Source: Pseudodesulfovibrio indicus (GTDB taxonomy: Bacteria > Desulfobacterota > Desulfovibrionia > Desulfovibrionales > Desulfovibrionaceae). Taken from it: a stretch of 64,000 nt of DNA. Numbering within the stretch: position 1 is the stretch's first letter; the number at the start of each line of letters is the position of its first letter. Below are positions 36,037 through 45,019 of this stretch, in pieces. The stretch is taken from assembly GCF_001563225.1 (NCBI RefSeq), contig NZ_CP014206.1, positions 186,001-250,000 of the forward strand. The letters run 5' to 3'. The translations under genes were made by a program, and so were the position numbers. A model generated the notes under the pieces. It had not been told where the DNA came from and did no database searches. It saw nothing but the letters and a program-made list of their open reading frames with translations.

Positions 36037-38934
36037 CTACCAGTCCACCGGCAGCTTGACCTTTTGCCCGGCCTTGTTGGTGAAGAAGATGTGGCCGTGC
36101 TCGCGGCCGAACAGATAGACGTCGCGGGTCACGGCCACGTCCTGACGGCAATACTCGGTGATCAGGTCGAGCCGCCCTTCCTTCCACCACTTCAGCGCCA
36201 TGAGCCCGTCGGCGGACTTGCCCACGCCCAGCGTGGCCCCGGCCACGTTGTCGAGCTTCACCCGGTAGCCGAGCCGGTCGTTTATCTCCACCAGCAGGTC
36301 GAGGTTCGGCAGGGACCGGAACCGGAACGGGTGCAGCCCGCCGAGCACGGCATAGTCGAATTTCACGTGGTTGAAGCCGATGACCAGGTCGAACGCCTTG
36401 AGGTGCGTGACCAGCTCGTCCATTTGGTCCTGCTCGTAATCGTACATGGCCTCCTCGCCGGAATCCCAGAGGCAGGCCACGGACACGCCCATGCGGTCGG
36501 CGCGGCCCCAGCCGCCCACCTCGTCGGCGGAGTAGCGGGTCTCTATGTCGAGCACGCCGAACCGCTTCGGCGCGGGCTTCTTCAGGTCGATGCCGGGCAG
36601 GGTGTTCACGTCGATCTCCTTTACGGTCACGGAGTTGGGGTCGCCCGACCGGATGGCCTCCAGCACGAACCGGGCGGCGCGCTTGTCGATGGGCCGGTTG
36701 CCCGACCCGCACTTGGGGGAATGGACGCAGGACGGGCAGCCCAGCTCGCACGGGCAGTCCGAAATGGTCTTGAGCGTGGTCCCCACCAGCTCGTCGGCGC
36801 GCTCGAACGCCTGGCGCACCAGCCCGGCCCCGCCGGGCATGCCGTCGTAGATGAAGACCGCCGGGCCTTCCACCTGGGGATGCATGGGGGTGGAGATGCC
36901 GCCCAGGTCGTTGCGGTCGGCCATGACCAGCAGCGGCAGCATGCCGATGGCCGCGTGCTCGAAGGCGTGGATACCGCCCATGAAATGCAGATACTCGTCC
37001 TCGCACCGCCGGCGGATGTCGTGGCCGATGTCGAACCAGATGGCCTCGGTCTCGAAGACCTGGTCCGGCAGATCCAGGGGGATGATGCCCAGCAGCTTGC
37101 CGCCGCGCACGGACCGCTTCTCGTATCCGGTGATCTGTTCCGTGACCCGCACCCGCCCGAAATGCACGGGGATGCCGAAGCACGGCTTGCTGCCCAGGAC
37201 CTCCAGGATCTCCGTGTCCTTGGCCCCCCTGGGACGGGTGTAGTAGCCGACCCGCTCGGGCGCGGCCAGCACCGCCCCGCTCCCGAAATCGATGTCCCGG
37301 ATGACGTAGGTCCGGCCCCGGTGCAGGTAGACCGCGCCCGGATGGGTCTCGCGGTAGGCGCGGTGGGCGTCGATGGTCCCGATGATCTCCTTGCGCCCGG
37401 CCCCGCCAGAGACGTCCTCGATGTGCAATTGGCTGCCCGCGCCCCGCAGGTCCACGTCCCGGTGAGGCCGCTTCAGATGACTGACGATCTCGGCGGCGTG
37501 GCCGGGCAGGTCCGGCTCCACTTCGAACAGCCGCCCCAGCTCGACCAGCTCGTCCACGCGGCTCCCCACTTCCTCCTCGCGCAGGAACTCCTCGCCCCGG
37601 CGCAGGGTCAGTTCGGCGGCGGCGCAGACCAGGTGGCGGTCCATGATCACCGGGTTGTACGGGTTGAGCATGGCCGACTCCGGCGGGCGCGAGAAGAAAT
37701 CGTCCGGGTTGCGCATGAAATACTGGTCCAGGGCGTCCTCCTGGGCGATGAGCGCCACCGCGGAATCCCGCTGGCTGCGGCCCACGCGCCCGCCCCGCTG
37801 CAAGGTGGCCATGATCGAGCCGGGGTAGCCGACCATGATGCACACGTCCAACCCGCCGATGTCGATGCCCAGCTCGAGCGCCGAGGTGGAGATCACCGCC
37901 AGCAGCTCGCCGTCCGACATCTTGGCCTCGATCTCGCGCCGCTCCTCTGGCAGGAACCCGGCCCGGTAGGCGGAAATCCGCCCCTTGAACTCCCCGCTGC
38001 GCTCCGCCGCCCAAAGCGAGATCAACTCGGTCATCTTGCGCGACTGGCAGTAGACGATGGTCCGCAACCCCCGCGCCAGGGCCGCCCGAAGCAGTTGTAT
38101 CGCCGCCTGCGACGGGCTGGCGTCCGGGTTCAGGAAGACCATGTGCCGCCCGCCGCGCGCCGCGCCCGACTCCAAAATCGGGTGCACGTCCAGCCCGGTC
38201 AGCATGCGGCACAGCTGGGCCGGGTTGCCGATCGTCGCGGAGCAGAACACGAAGGTCGGGTTCGCGCCGTAGTATCGGCACAGCCGCATGAGCCGCCGGA
38301 AGACCATGGCCATGTGCCCGCCCATGACGCCCCGGTAGGTGTGCACCTCGTCCACCACGATGTGCGTCAGCCCGGCCAGGAACTCGGCCCAGCCCGCGTG
38401 GTGCGGCAGCATGGACAGATGGACCATCTCCGGGTTCGACAAGATCACGTTGGGCGGCGAATTCCTGATCTTCTTGCGGAAATGCGGCGTGGTGTCGCCG
38501 TCGTAGATGGCCGCCGTGGGCCTGCGCTCCTCCTGGCCGTCCAAGGGCAGCAGCGCGGCCAATTCATTGAACCCCTTCAATTGGTCCTGGGCCAATGCCT
38601 TGAGCGGAAACAGATACAGCGCCTTGGCCTCGGGATCGGCCAGAATGCGCTCCATGACCGGCAGGTTGTAGGTCAGGGTCTTGCCGCTGGCCGTGGGCGT
38701 GGCCACCACCACGTGGCGTCCGGCGCGAACGCGGTCGCACGCCTCGGCCTGATGGTCGTACAACCGGTCGATGCCGAGCAGCGAAAGCGCACCGCGCAGG
38801 GGCGCGGGCCACGGGCGACGCACCTCGCCGAAACGGGCATCGCCGCCCTCGATGATCCGATAATGGGCGATCTGATGGGCCATGCGCTCGGAATCGAGCA
38901 TGGCCGATACGTATTCGGTGACGGGATTCTCCAC
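36037..38934 (-). CDS. DEAD-box helicase fused to DEDDy exonuclease (MrfA-MrfB-like fusion)
   Basis: 965 residues. Residues 1-~440 are a superfamily 2 helicase core: Lys85 in TPTASGKTLTY, DEVH at 195-198, FCSATI and QRGGRVGRSQRD. A middle MrfA/YprA-type region follows, with a cysteine cluster at about 727-742 (CPCELGCPSCVHSPKC) as in the zinc-binding DUF1998 end of MrfA. Residues ~790-960 form a DnaQ-fold exonuclease: D796/E798 in VLDIET, FNHVKFD, and Y928-x3-D932 in YCRQD, the DEDDy type, like YprB/MrfB. In Bacillus these are two genes acting in mitomycin C repair; here they are one chain. The role in DNA crosslink repair is inferred. Confidence 0.9.
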   Translation of the reverse strand: MENPVTEYVSAMLDSERMAHQIAHYRIIEGGDARFGEVRRPWPAPLRGALSLLGIDRLYDHQAEACDRVRAGRHVVVATPTASGKTLTYNLPVMERILADPEAKALYLFPLKALAQDQLKGFNELAALLPLDGQEERRPTAAIYDGDTTPHFRKKIRNSPPNVILSNPEMVHLSMLPHHAGWAEFLAGLTHIVVDEVHTYRGVMGGHMAMVFRRLMRLCRYYGANPTFVFCSATIGNPAQLCRMLTGLDVHPILESGAARGGRHMVFLNPDASPSQAAIQLLRAALARGLRTIVYCQSRKMTELISLWAAERSGEFKGRISAYRAGFLPEERREIEAKMSDGELLAVISTSALELGIDIGGLDVCIMVGYPGSIMATLQRGGRVGRSQRDSAVALIAQEDALDQYFMRNPDDFFSRPPESAMLNPYNPVIMDRHLVCAAAELTLRRGEEFLREEEVGSRVDELVELGRLFEVEPDLPGHAAEIVSHLKRPHRDVDLRGAGSQLHIEDVSGGAGRKEIIGTIDAHRAYRETHPGAVYLHRGRTYVIRDIDFGSGAVLAAPERVGYYTRPRGAKDTEILEVLGSKPCFGIPVHFGRVRVTEQITGYEKRSVRGGKLLGIIPLDLPDQVFETEAIWFDIGHDIRRRCEDEYLHFMGGIHAFEHAAIGMLPLLVMADRNDLGGISTPMHPQVEGPAVFIYDGMPGGAGLVRQAFERADELVGTTLKTISDCPCELGCPSCVHSPKCGSGNRPIDKRAARFVLEAIRSGDPNSVTVKEIDVNTLPGIDLKKPAPKRFGVLDIETRYSADEVGGWGRADRMGVSVACLWDSGEEAMYDYEQDQMDELVTHLKAFDLVIGFNHVKFDYAVLGGLHPFRFRSLPNLDLLVEINDRLGYRVKLDNVAGATLGVGKSADGLMALKWWKEGRLDLITEYCRQDVAVTRDVYLFGREHGHIFFTNKAGQKVKLPVDW

Positions 38935-38982
38935 GCCCGAACCCTACTGCGCCCACCCGCCCGAAGCAAGCCGGGAAATGAC

Positions 38983-39117
38983 AGGTGGAAGACGTCTCCG
39001 GCGGCCAGGGGGGAAGGGGAAGAGGGGCACCCTTTGGAAAAGGGCTCCCCCTCTTCCCCTTCCCCCCTGGACCCCCCAACCCCATCTCCCCTCCTAAACT
39101 TTTTGGGTCGCTTCGCG
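38983..39117 (+). repeat. 3'-end-type hairpin repeat, family 1, copy 2
   Basis: TCTCCGGCGGC, then a long stem CCAGGGGGGAAGGGG... (39005-39027) with its complement at 39048-39070, then CTAAACTTTTTGGGTCGC and a TTCG mini-hairpin. Plus orientation, although no plus-strand gene ends here. Forms an inverted pair with copy 3. Confidence 0.75.
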
Positions 39118-39174
39118 AGGTGGGGCTGACAAGGGGAAACGGCGCCCTGCCCCTCAGACACAAAACGCAAAACC

Positions 39175-39313
39175 ACCCCGCCCCGGCACGGACACGAGCG
39201 AAGCGAGCGACACAAAGTTTTGGAAAAGGGAGGGATGGGGGTCTGGGGGAAGGGAGGGAAAACCCTTTCTCAAAAGGTTTTTCCCTCCCTTCCCCCAGCC
39301 GCCGGAGGCATGC
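39175..39313 (-). repeat. 3'-end hairpin repeat, family 1, copy 3 (after the ATP-grasp gene)
   Basis: Immediately after the ATP-grasp stop: CCTCCGGCGGC, a ~26-bp stem with one mismatch (39243-39268 with 39273-39298, CTGGGGGAAGGGAGGG...), then CCAAAACTTTGTG and a CGAGCGAAGCGAGCG mini-hairpin. The stem sequence differs from copies 1, 2 and 4 but stays paired. Confidence 0.75.
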
Positions 39314-40477
39314 TTATTTCATTTTGACGAAGCGGCAGAAGTCTTCGGCCAGGGCGAGCTTGAGCCGGGCGAGTTCGGGCTCGTCCATGCGCGCGAAGGC
39401 AAAGGCGAAGACCGGGTAGGCTTTGTAATCAATTTTTCGTAATTCCAAAGTGTTGGAAAACATCGATTGGAATCCCTGGTAGTCGATGGAACCGATGGAC
39501 TCGCGGTCGGTGCCGGGCGGCAGGTCGCCGATGACCATGACCACGGCCTGGCCCTTGTTGGCTTCGAGGATGGCGTCCCAATCCGGGCGCAGCTCCTTGA
39601 AATAGCACTCGTAGGGATTGAAGTCCCAGGCCAGGTTGGTGATATCGGCCACGCACCAGCCCGCGAACCGCAGGGGGTTGGCCTCGATGGGCAGGATGTC
39701 GCCCTCGGGGGTGACGCGGACCTCGATATGGGTGACGAAGTTGTTGAACCCGCACTCGCGGCCCACGTCGCGGACGTACTCGGTGAAGGGCAGGAGCCAG
39801 GTCTCGATGATCCGGGCCGAGGTGTAGTAGAGACGGTCCGAGACGTCGGCGGCGGACAGGAAGTGGTGGTGCAGGATGTTGGTGATCACCGGGTTGCCCT
39901 CGGCGTCGTAGTAGACGTCGATGGCGTATTCCTCGCCGTCGATGACCTGCTCAAGGATGAACTCGGCCCCGCTGACCACGGCCTCGGGGTATTCGGCGTT
40001 GAGGGCCGCGCGTTCGGTTTCGATGGCTTCGAGGGTGGCGGGCCAGTCCGCGAGGTCGTTGACCACGTGCACGCCGAGGCTGAAGAATCCGCGTGCGGGC
40101 TTGATCACGAAGGGGACGGGGAAATCCGAGAGGTCGAGGCCGGAGAGACCGGCGTGGGACACGCGCAGGAATCTGTAGTCCGGGTGCAGGTTGGCCACGG
40201 TCTCGCGGAACAGCGCCTTGTCCTTGCAGATGTCCACCTGTCGGGCGAGGTCCTCGTTGCACCGGCAGCGCAGGACGTGTTCCAGCCCGTTCTCGGAGTT
40301 GGTGTAGACCTTGCCGCCCAGGGCGAGCCGGGCGGAAAACTCGATCTCGTCGATGTAGTCGAGCGGAACGCCGCCCGCCAGCTCTCGCACCTGCGGGGTG
40401 TCGAGCACGGGCAGGCCCAGGTCGCGGACGGATTCGACCAGAAACTTGGAAACGTAGGGGTAGTCGAGGACGATCAT
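39314..40477 (-). CDS. ATP-grasp domain protein
   Basis: 387 residues. ATP-grasp fold elements: VDICKDKALFRETV, the nucleotide-binding FVIKPARGFFSLGVHVV, EFILEQVIDGEEYAIDVYYD and the metal-binding VRVTPEGDILPIEANPLRF. Such enzymes ligate a carboxylate to an amine or thiol with ATP. It follows the NtrC-type regulator with no gap (its ATG directly abuts that stop), so the two are one operon. The substrate is unknown; it is unlike the common carboxylase and ligase subfamilies I recognise. Confidence 0.8.
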   Translation of the reverse strand: MIVLDYPYVSKFLVESVRDLGLPVLDTPQVRELAGGVPLDYIDEIEFSARLALGGKVYTNSENGLEHVLRCRCNEDLARQVDICKDKALFRETVANLHPDYRFLRVSHAGLSGLDLSDFPVPFVIKPARGFFSLGVHVVNDLADWPATLEAIETERAALNAEYPEAVVSGAEFILEQVIDGEEYAIDVYYDAEGNPVITNILHHHFLSAADVSDRLYYTSARIIETWLLPFTEYVRDVGRECGFNNFVTHIEVRVTPEGDILPIEANPLRFAGWCVADITNLAWDFNPYECYFKELRPDWDAILEANKGQAVVMVIGDLPPGTDRESIGSIDYQGFQSMFSNTLELRKIDYKAYPVFAFAFARMDEPELARLKLALAEDFCRFVKMK

Positions 40478-41857
40478 CTATTTCGCCTTGCCCGTGAGGC
40501 CGTATTTTTTCAGTTTATACTGAAGGTTGGACTTGGACAGGCCGAGCATCTCGGCGGCCTTTACCTGGACGAAGTCGGTGCGCACCAGGGCGCGCTTGAC
40601 CAGGGCTCCCTCGATCTTGTCCATGGTGTCCGCGAGGTTGAGGCGGGTGGGCAGGAGGTCCACGGCGGACTTGAACTGGGAATCCTCGTCCTTGATCTCG
40701 GGCGGCAGGTCGTCGGCGTCGATGACGTCGCCGCGCGCCAGGACCGTGCACCGCTCGACCACGTTTTCGAGCTGGCGGACGTTGCCCGGCCATTCGAAGG
40801 CGGACATGTAATCCATGGCCGCCGAGGTGAACCCGGTGATGGCCGACTGGTTTTCCTTGTTGTATTTTTCGAGGAAGTGCGCGGCCAGCAGCGGGATGTC
40901 CTCGCGCCGCTCGCGCAGGGGCGGCATGAAGATGGAGACCACGTTGAGGCGGTAGAAGAGGTCCTCGCGGAACTCGCCCCGGGCCACGGAGTCCTGGAGA
41001 TTCTTGTTGGTGGCGGCCACGATGCGGATATCCACGTCCAGGGTCTCGGCGCCGCCCACGCGCTCGATCTGGTGCTCCTGGAGCACGCGCAAGAGCTTGA
41101 CCTGGAGCTCCGGGGTCAGCTCGCCGATCTCGTCCAGGAAGAGCGTGCCCTTGTTGGCCTGTTCGAACCGCCCCTTGCGCATGGCCGTGGCCCCGGTGAA
41201 GGAGCCCTTTTCGTGGCCGAAGAGTTCGGATTCCAGCACGCCGGGGTTGAGCGCCATGCAGTTGACCGTGACGAACGGGGCCTCGCGCCGGGGCGACGAG
41301 GTGTGGATGGCGCGGGCGATGAGCTCCTTGCCGGTGCCGGATTCGCCCAGGATGAGCACCGTGGACTTGCTTGGCGCGGCGCGATCCACCATGTCCAGGA
41401 CCTGGTGCATGCCCTTGCCGCGCGCGATGATGTTGTCCTTGGAGTAGCGGTCGCGGATCTCGCGTTTGAGGCGGATGTTCTCCTGCTGAGTGGCGGCGTA
41501 CTGCACGGCCTTGGAGATGGACAGCAGCAGCTCCTCGTTGGCGAACGGCTTGGTGATGTAGTCGAAGGCCCCGATGCGCATGGCCTCCACAGCGGCCTCG
41601 ATGGACCCGAAGGCGGTCATGATCAGCACCGGGATGTGCGGATAATTCTTCTTGCAGTGCTCCAGCACGTCCTGGCCGGTGAGGCCCGGCATCTTCATGT
41701 CGGTCAGGACCACGTCCACCTCGGAATCCTCCAGATAGGCCAGCCCCATCTCCGGGTCGGACAGGGTGGTCACGCTGTACCCCTCGTCCTCCAGGATGGA
41801 TTCCAGGATGAGCAGATAGTTTTTCTCGTCGTCAAGTATCAGTATATTGGCGGCCAT
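40478..41857 (-). CDS. NtrC-family sigma54-dependent response regulator
   Basis: 459 residues from ATG 41857 with GGGAG upstream. Receiver domain 1-120 with phospho-acceptor Asp53 (VVLTDMKMPG) and Lys103; AAA+ domain with Walker A GESGTGKE at 171-178, the sigma54-contact loop as GSFTGA (218-223, Ser for the usual Ala) and LFLDEIGEL; and a C-terminal Fis-type helix-turn-helix (VQVKAAEMLGLSKSNLQYKL). It activates sigma54 promoters on phosphorylation. No cognate kinase adjoins it; the ATP-grasp gene follows directly. Confidence 0.93.
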   Translation of the reverse strand: MAANILILDDEKNYLLILESILEDEGYSVTTLSDPEMGLAYLEDSEVDVVLTDMKMPGLTGQDVLEHCKKNYPHIPVLIMTAFGSIEAAVEAMRIGAFDYITKPFANEELLLSISKAVQYAATQQENIRLKREIRDRYSKDNIIARGKGMHQVLDMVDRAAPSKSTVLILGESGTGKELIARAIHTSSPRREAPFVTVNCMALNPGVLESELFGHEKGSFTGATAMRKGRFEQANKGTLFLDEIGELTPELQVKLLRVLQEHQIERVGGAETLDVDIRIVAATNKNLQDSVARGEFREDLFYRLNVVSIFMPPLRERREDIPLLAAHFLEKYNKENQSAITGFTSAAMDYMSAFEWPGNVRQLENVVERCTVLARGDVIDADDLPPEIKDEDSQFKSAVDLLPTRLNLADTMDKIEGALVKRALVRTDFVQVKAAEMLGLSKSNLQYKLKKYGLTGKAK

Positions 41858-42000
41858 TCGGTCTCCCGCAGGTATAGTTCGCAAATCAACAATCGGGACG
41901 ATAGACCAAGACGGGCCGAAATCCAAGGGCCATCGCGGCTTCACCGGGAATTCACCGTTCCGTGCTGGATTGTCGCTCCGTGCCGTGATATTGTCCCGCC

Positions 42001-42582
42001 ATGGCTGAAAAGGAAAAAATCGAACTGCGCAAGCGGCTCATGGCCCGCCGCGCCGCGCTTTCCGCCGAGGAGATCGCCGAGGCGTCGAGCCGCGTGGTGC
42101 AGTTGGTGCGGACCCTGTTCGAATGGAAGAACGCCAACGAGGCGCTGATCTACTGGCCCATCAAGGGCGAGGTGGACCTGCGCCCGCTGGTGGCCGAGCT
42201 GTGGCAGCGCGGCTGCCGCGTGCTCCTGCCCCGCTGCCGACCGGACACGCCGGGAGAGATGGACCTGGCCTGCGCCGCCTGCGAGGACGAACTGGTCCCC
42301 GGCCCGTTCTCCCTGATGGAGCCGGACGCGGTGAAATGCCCGCCCGTGCAGGAATGTTGCCCGGAGATCGCGCTCATCCCCGGCATCGGCTTCGACCGCA
42401 AGGGCAACCGACTGGGGTTCGGCGGCGGCTACTACGACCGCCTGCTGGCCACCGAGCAGATGCGCGACACCCTGGTGGTCGGCGTGGCCTACGAGTTCCA
42501 GCTCATCGACGACATCCCTACCCAGCCCTGGGACAAGCCCGTGGACGTGGTCTGCACCGAAGAGGAACTATGGCGGCCATAG
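42001..42582 (+). CDS. 5-formyltetrahydrofolate cyclo-ligase family protein
   Basis: 193 residues. Signatures: RKRLMARRAALSAEEI at the N-terminus, ALIYWPIKGEVDLRPL, and the nucleotide/folate loop PGIGFDRKGNRLGFGGGYYDR. It converts 5-formyl-THF to 5,10-methenyl-THF with ATP, salvaging folate. Its 3' end overlaps the pgeF start by 13 nt, so the two are translationally coupled. Divergent from the NtrC-type regulator. Confidence 0.93.
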   Translation: MAEKEKIELRKRLMARRAALSAEEIAEASSRVVQLVRTLFEWKNANEALIYWPIKGEVDLRPLVAELWQRGCRVLLPRCRPDTPGEMDLACAACEDELVPGPFSLMEPDAVKCPPVQECCPEIALIPGIGFDRKGNRLGFGGGYYDRLLATEQMRDTLVVGVAYEFQLIDDIPTQPWDKPVDVVCTEEELWRP

Positions 42583-43334
42583 CGTTCTTCCCCTTCGAGT
42601 TCGTGGACATCCCGCAGGTCGGCTGCGCCTTCACCTCCCGCCGGGGCGGGGTCTCCGAACCGCCGCACGACTCGGCCAACATCTCCTTCGACGTGGGCGA
42701 CGACCCGCAGGCCGCGGCCGCCAACCGGCGCGCGGTCTTCGAGCGCATGGGGCTGACCGGCTGGTGCGAGCTGAACCAGGTGCACGGCGACGTCATCCAC
42801 TTCGACCCCGCGCCCCACGCGCCCGAGGAGCACGCGCGGCTTGACGGCGACGGCATGACCACGGCGGCACCGGGCCACGGCCTGGTGATCAAGACCGCCG
42901 ACTGCCAGCCCATCCTCCTGGCCCACCGCTCGGGCAGGTATGTGGCCGGGCTGCACGCGGGCTGGCGCGGCAACAAGATCGACTTCCCCGGCTCCGGCGT
43001 GCGCCGCTTCTGCGATCGATACGACCTGAAGCCCAGGGACATCTTCGCCGTGCGCGGCCCGTCCCTCGGGCCCGCGGCCGCCGAGTTCGTCAACTTCGAG
43101 ACCGACTTCGGCCCATCGTTCCGCCCCTGGTTCGACCCGGCCGCCAAAACCGTGGACCTCTGGCGGCTGACCCGCGATCAGCTGATGAACGCGGGCGTGC
43201 CCGAGAAGCAGATATTCGGCATGGACCTGTGCACCCTGACCATGGAGGAGACCTTCTTCTCCTACCGCAAGGCGTGCGCCTCCCCGGTCCGCGAAACCGG
43301 GCGGCAGTGCGGGATCATCTGGATCAGGGCGTAG
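42570..43334 (+). CDS. pgeF: Purine nucleoside phosphorylase / cell-wall-precursor editing protein (PgeF/YfiH family)
   Basis: 254 residues from ATG 42570 with AGAGGA upstream. The zinc-site motifs of the DUF152/YfiH family are present: NQVHGD, IKTADCQP and LHAGWRG, giving two His and one Cys. Family members phosphorolyse purine nucleosides, and E. coli YfiH also corrects miscoded muropeptides. The older laccase label (polyphenol oxidase) is probably not physiological. Overlaps the cyclo-ligase gene. Confidence 0.92.
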   Translation: MAAIAFFPFEFVDIPQVGCAFTSRRGGVSEPPHDSANISFDVGDDPQAAAANRRAVFERMGLTGWCELNQVHGDVIHFDPAPHAPEEHARLDGDGMTTAAPGHGLVIKTADCQPILLAHRSGRYVAGLHAGWRGNKIDFPGSGVRRFCDRYDLKPRDIFAVRGPSLGPAAAEFVNFETDFGPSFRPWFDPAAKTVDLWRLTRDQLMNAGVPEKQIFGMDLCTLTMEETFFSYRKACASPVRETGRQCGIIWIRA

Positions 43335-43392
43335 CGCGCCGCCCGGCCACCCCGGGCAAGACTTTTACACCGACTTGCTGTACACCCTCCCC

Positions 43393-43569
43393 ATGGGCAC
43401 GCTCGTCAAGCTTATCGTCATCCTCGGCCTGATCTTCCTGATCGTCGGCCAGTTCACCCGGTCCAAGGCCGAGCGGGTGCAGCGCCGCGACAAGTGGACC
43501 AACGTCCTGCTGATCATCGTCATCGCCATGCTCGGCCTGTCCATCCTGTCCAACTTCCTGACCCGGTAG
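43393..43569 (+). CDS. Small two-helix membrane protein
   Basis: 58 residues from ATG 43393; an in-frame TTG at 43375 is possible but has no better site. Two membrane segments (LVKLIVILGLIFLIVG and VLLIIVIAMLGLSILSNF) are joined by a basic loop TRSKAERVQRRDKW. It lies between pgeF (58 bp) and the radical SAM gene (5 bp gap to its ATG), so it is probably part of the same operon. No known family. Confidence 0.65.
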   Translation: MGTLVKLIVILGLIFLIVGQFTRSKAERVQRRDKWTNVLLIIVIAMLGLSILSNFLTR

Positions 43570-43574
43570 CGCCC

Positions 43575-44963
43575 ATGGGACGGCCCGCGTTCCCGCACAT
43601 CCCCTGGCACGGGCCGGACTCCGGCGCCTGCTCCCCGCGCGTGCTCGGCATCAATCCCTGGATCACCGATTTCGCGGCCTTCAACGTCTGGTCGCGCCCC
43701 GCCGGGCTGCTCGCCTGCCTCGACATGCTGCGCCGTTCCGGAGCGACCGTGGCCCTGCTCGACTGTCTGGACCCCACCTGGGAGACCCGCCCGGACCTCG
43801 GCCTGAAGTGGCCCGCGCCCGGCAAGTACGGCACCGGCCACTATCCCAAGGAGGAGATCGAGCCGCCCGCCCCGCTCGCCTTCATGGACCGCCGCTACTC
43901 CCGCTACGGGTTGCCGCGCGAGCAGGTGAAGGAGGCGCTGGCCGCACTCGATCCGATCCCGGACGCGGTGCTGGTCACGACCATCATGACCTATTGGTAT
44001 CCCGGCGCACTGGACGTCCTCGATATCTGCGCCGAGCTGTGGCCCGACGTACCCCGGTTCCTGGGCGGGACCTACGCGACCCTGTGCGGGGAACACGCGG
44101 CCCGTCACGCCGACGCCCACCTCCAGCAAGGGCCGCTCGAAGCCCCGGCCAACTGGGCGGCCTTTTGGCAACTGATTGATTTCGATGCCCCGCAACCGCC
44201 AGCAAACGCAGGGCTTTCATTGGCGCTCGACCTTTACGCCGATCCCGTTTATTCCCTCGTTCTCGGCTCGCGAGGCTGCCCGTTTTCCTGCGAATACTGC
44301 GCCAGCCACGCCCTGTATCCGCGCTTTGATCAGGGTACGCCCAATGCGGTCATGGAGACCATACAATCCGAGTACGAACGGGGGGTGCGCGACTTCGCGT
44401 TCTATGACGACGCCCTGCTGGTCAACCCTGACCGCTGGCTGTGGCCGGTCCTCGACGCGCTGCCCGAAACCTGTCCCGGCATCCGGCTGCACACGCCCAA
44501 CGCCATGCACGTCCGGCACCTGACGCCCGAGGTCTGCACGCGGCTCAAAGCGGCGGGGCTGGTCACGGTGCGACTCGGCCTGGAGACCACGGACTTCGAT
44601 CATCGCCACGACGTCAAATTGACCCGCGACCAGTGGGAGGCCGGGGCGCGCAACCTCCTGGACGCGGGTTTCGACCTCGACGACGTGGGTGTCTACATCC
44701 TCTTCGGCCTGCCCGGCCAGGACCTCTCCAACGTGGAGCAGGCCGTGCGCCACGTTCGTTCCTACGGTTTCCGCCCCCATCTCGCCCACTACACCCCCAT
44801 CCCCGGCTCGCCCATGTTCGAGACGGCCTGTCAGGCCAGCCCGTACCCGCTGGCCGACGAGCCGCTCTGCCAGAACAATTCCATTTGGCCCTGCGTGCCG
44901 GGTGGATTCAACTGGGACGAGGCCAAACGGTGGAAGCTGCTGTTGCAGGGAATCGGGGAGTAG
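43575..44963 (+). CDS. B12-binding-type radical SAM protein
   Basis: 462 residues from ATG 43575. The N-terminal ~190 residues look like a cobalamin-binding-type domain (SGATVALLDCLDP, PDAVLVTTIMTYWYPG, RFLGGTYATL). The radical SAM core has the cluster motif C-x3-C-x2-C in GSRGCPFSCEYCAS and later VRLGLET. The layout matches the COG1032 group, which does methylations and difficult carbon chemistry; the substrate is unknown. It lies 5 bp after the small membrane protein. No terminator; the repeat array starts about 60 bp on. Confidence 0.88.
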   Translation: MGRPAFPHIPWHGPDSGACSPRVLGINPWITDFAAFNVWSRPAGLLACLDMLRRSGATVALLDCLDPTWETRPDLGLKWPAPGKYGTGHYPKEEIEPPAPLAFMDRRYSRYGLPREQVKEALAALDPIPDAVLVTTIMTYWYPGALDVLDICAELWPDVPRFLGGTYATLCGEHAARHADAHLQQGPLEAPANWAAFWQLIDFDAPQPPANAGLSLALDLYADPVYSLVLGSRGCPFSCEYCASHALYPRFDQGTPNAVMETIQSEYERGVRDFAFYDDALLVNPDRWLWPVLDALPETCPGIRLHTPNAMHVRHLTPEVCTRLKAAGLVTVRLGLETTDFDHRHDVKLTRDQWEAGARNLLDAGFDLDDVGVYILFGLPGQDLSNVEQAVRHVRSYGFRPHLAHYTPIPGSPMFETACQASPYPLADEPLCQNNSIWPCVPGGFNWDEAKRWKLLLQGIGE

Positions 44964-45019
44964 CCTTCGCTTCTTGTTCCTTTGAAGAGGAAGGAGCGCG
45001 GGAGAGTCGTCCGCGCGTC

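Noticed and set aside
42570-43334. Laccase/polyphenol oxidase annotation
   Set aside because: The motifs are those of the YfiH/PgeF family; multicopper oxidase sites are absent.
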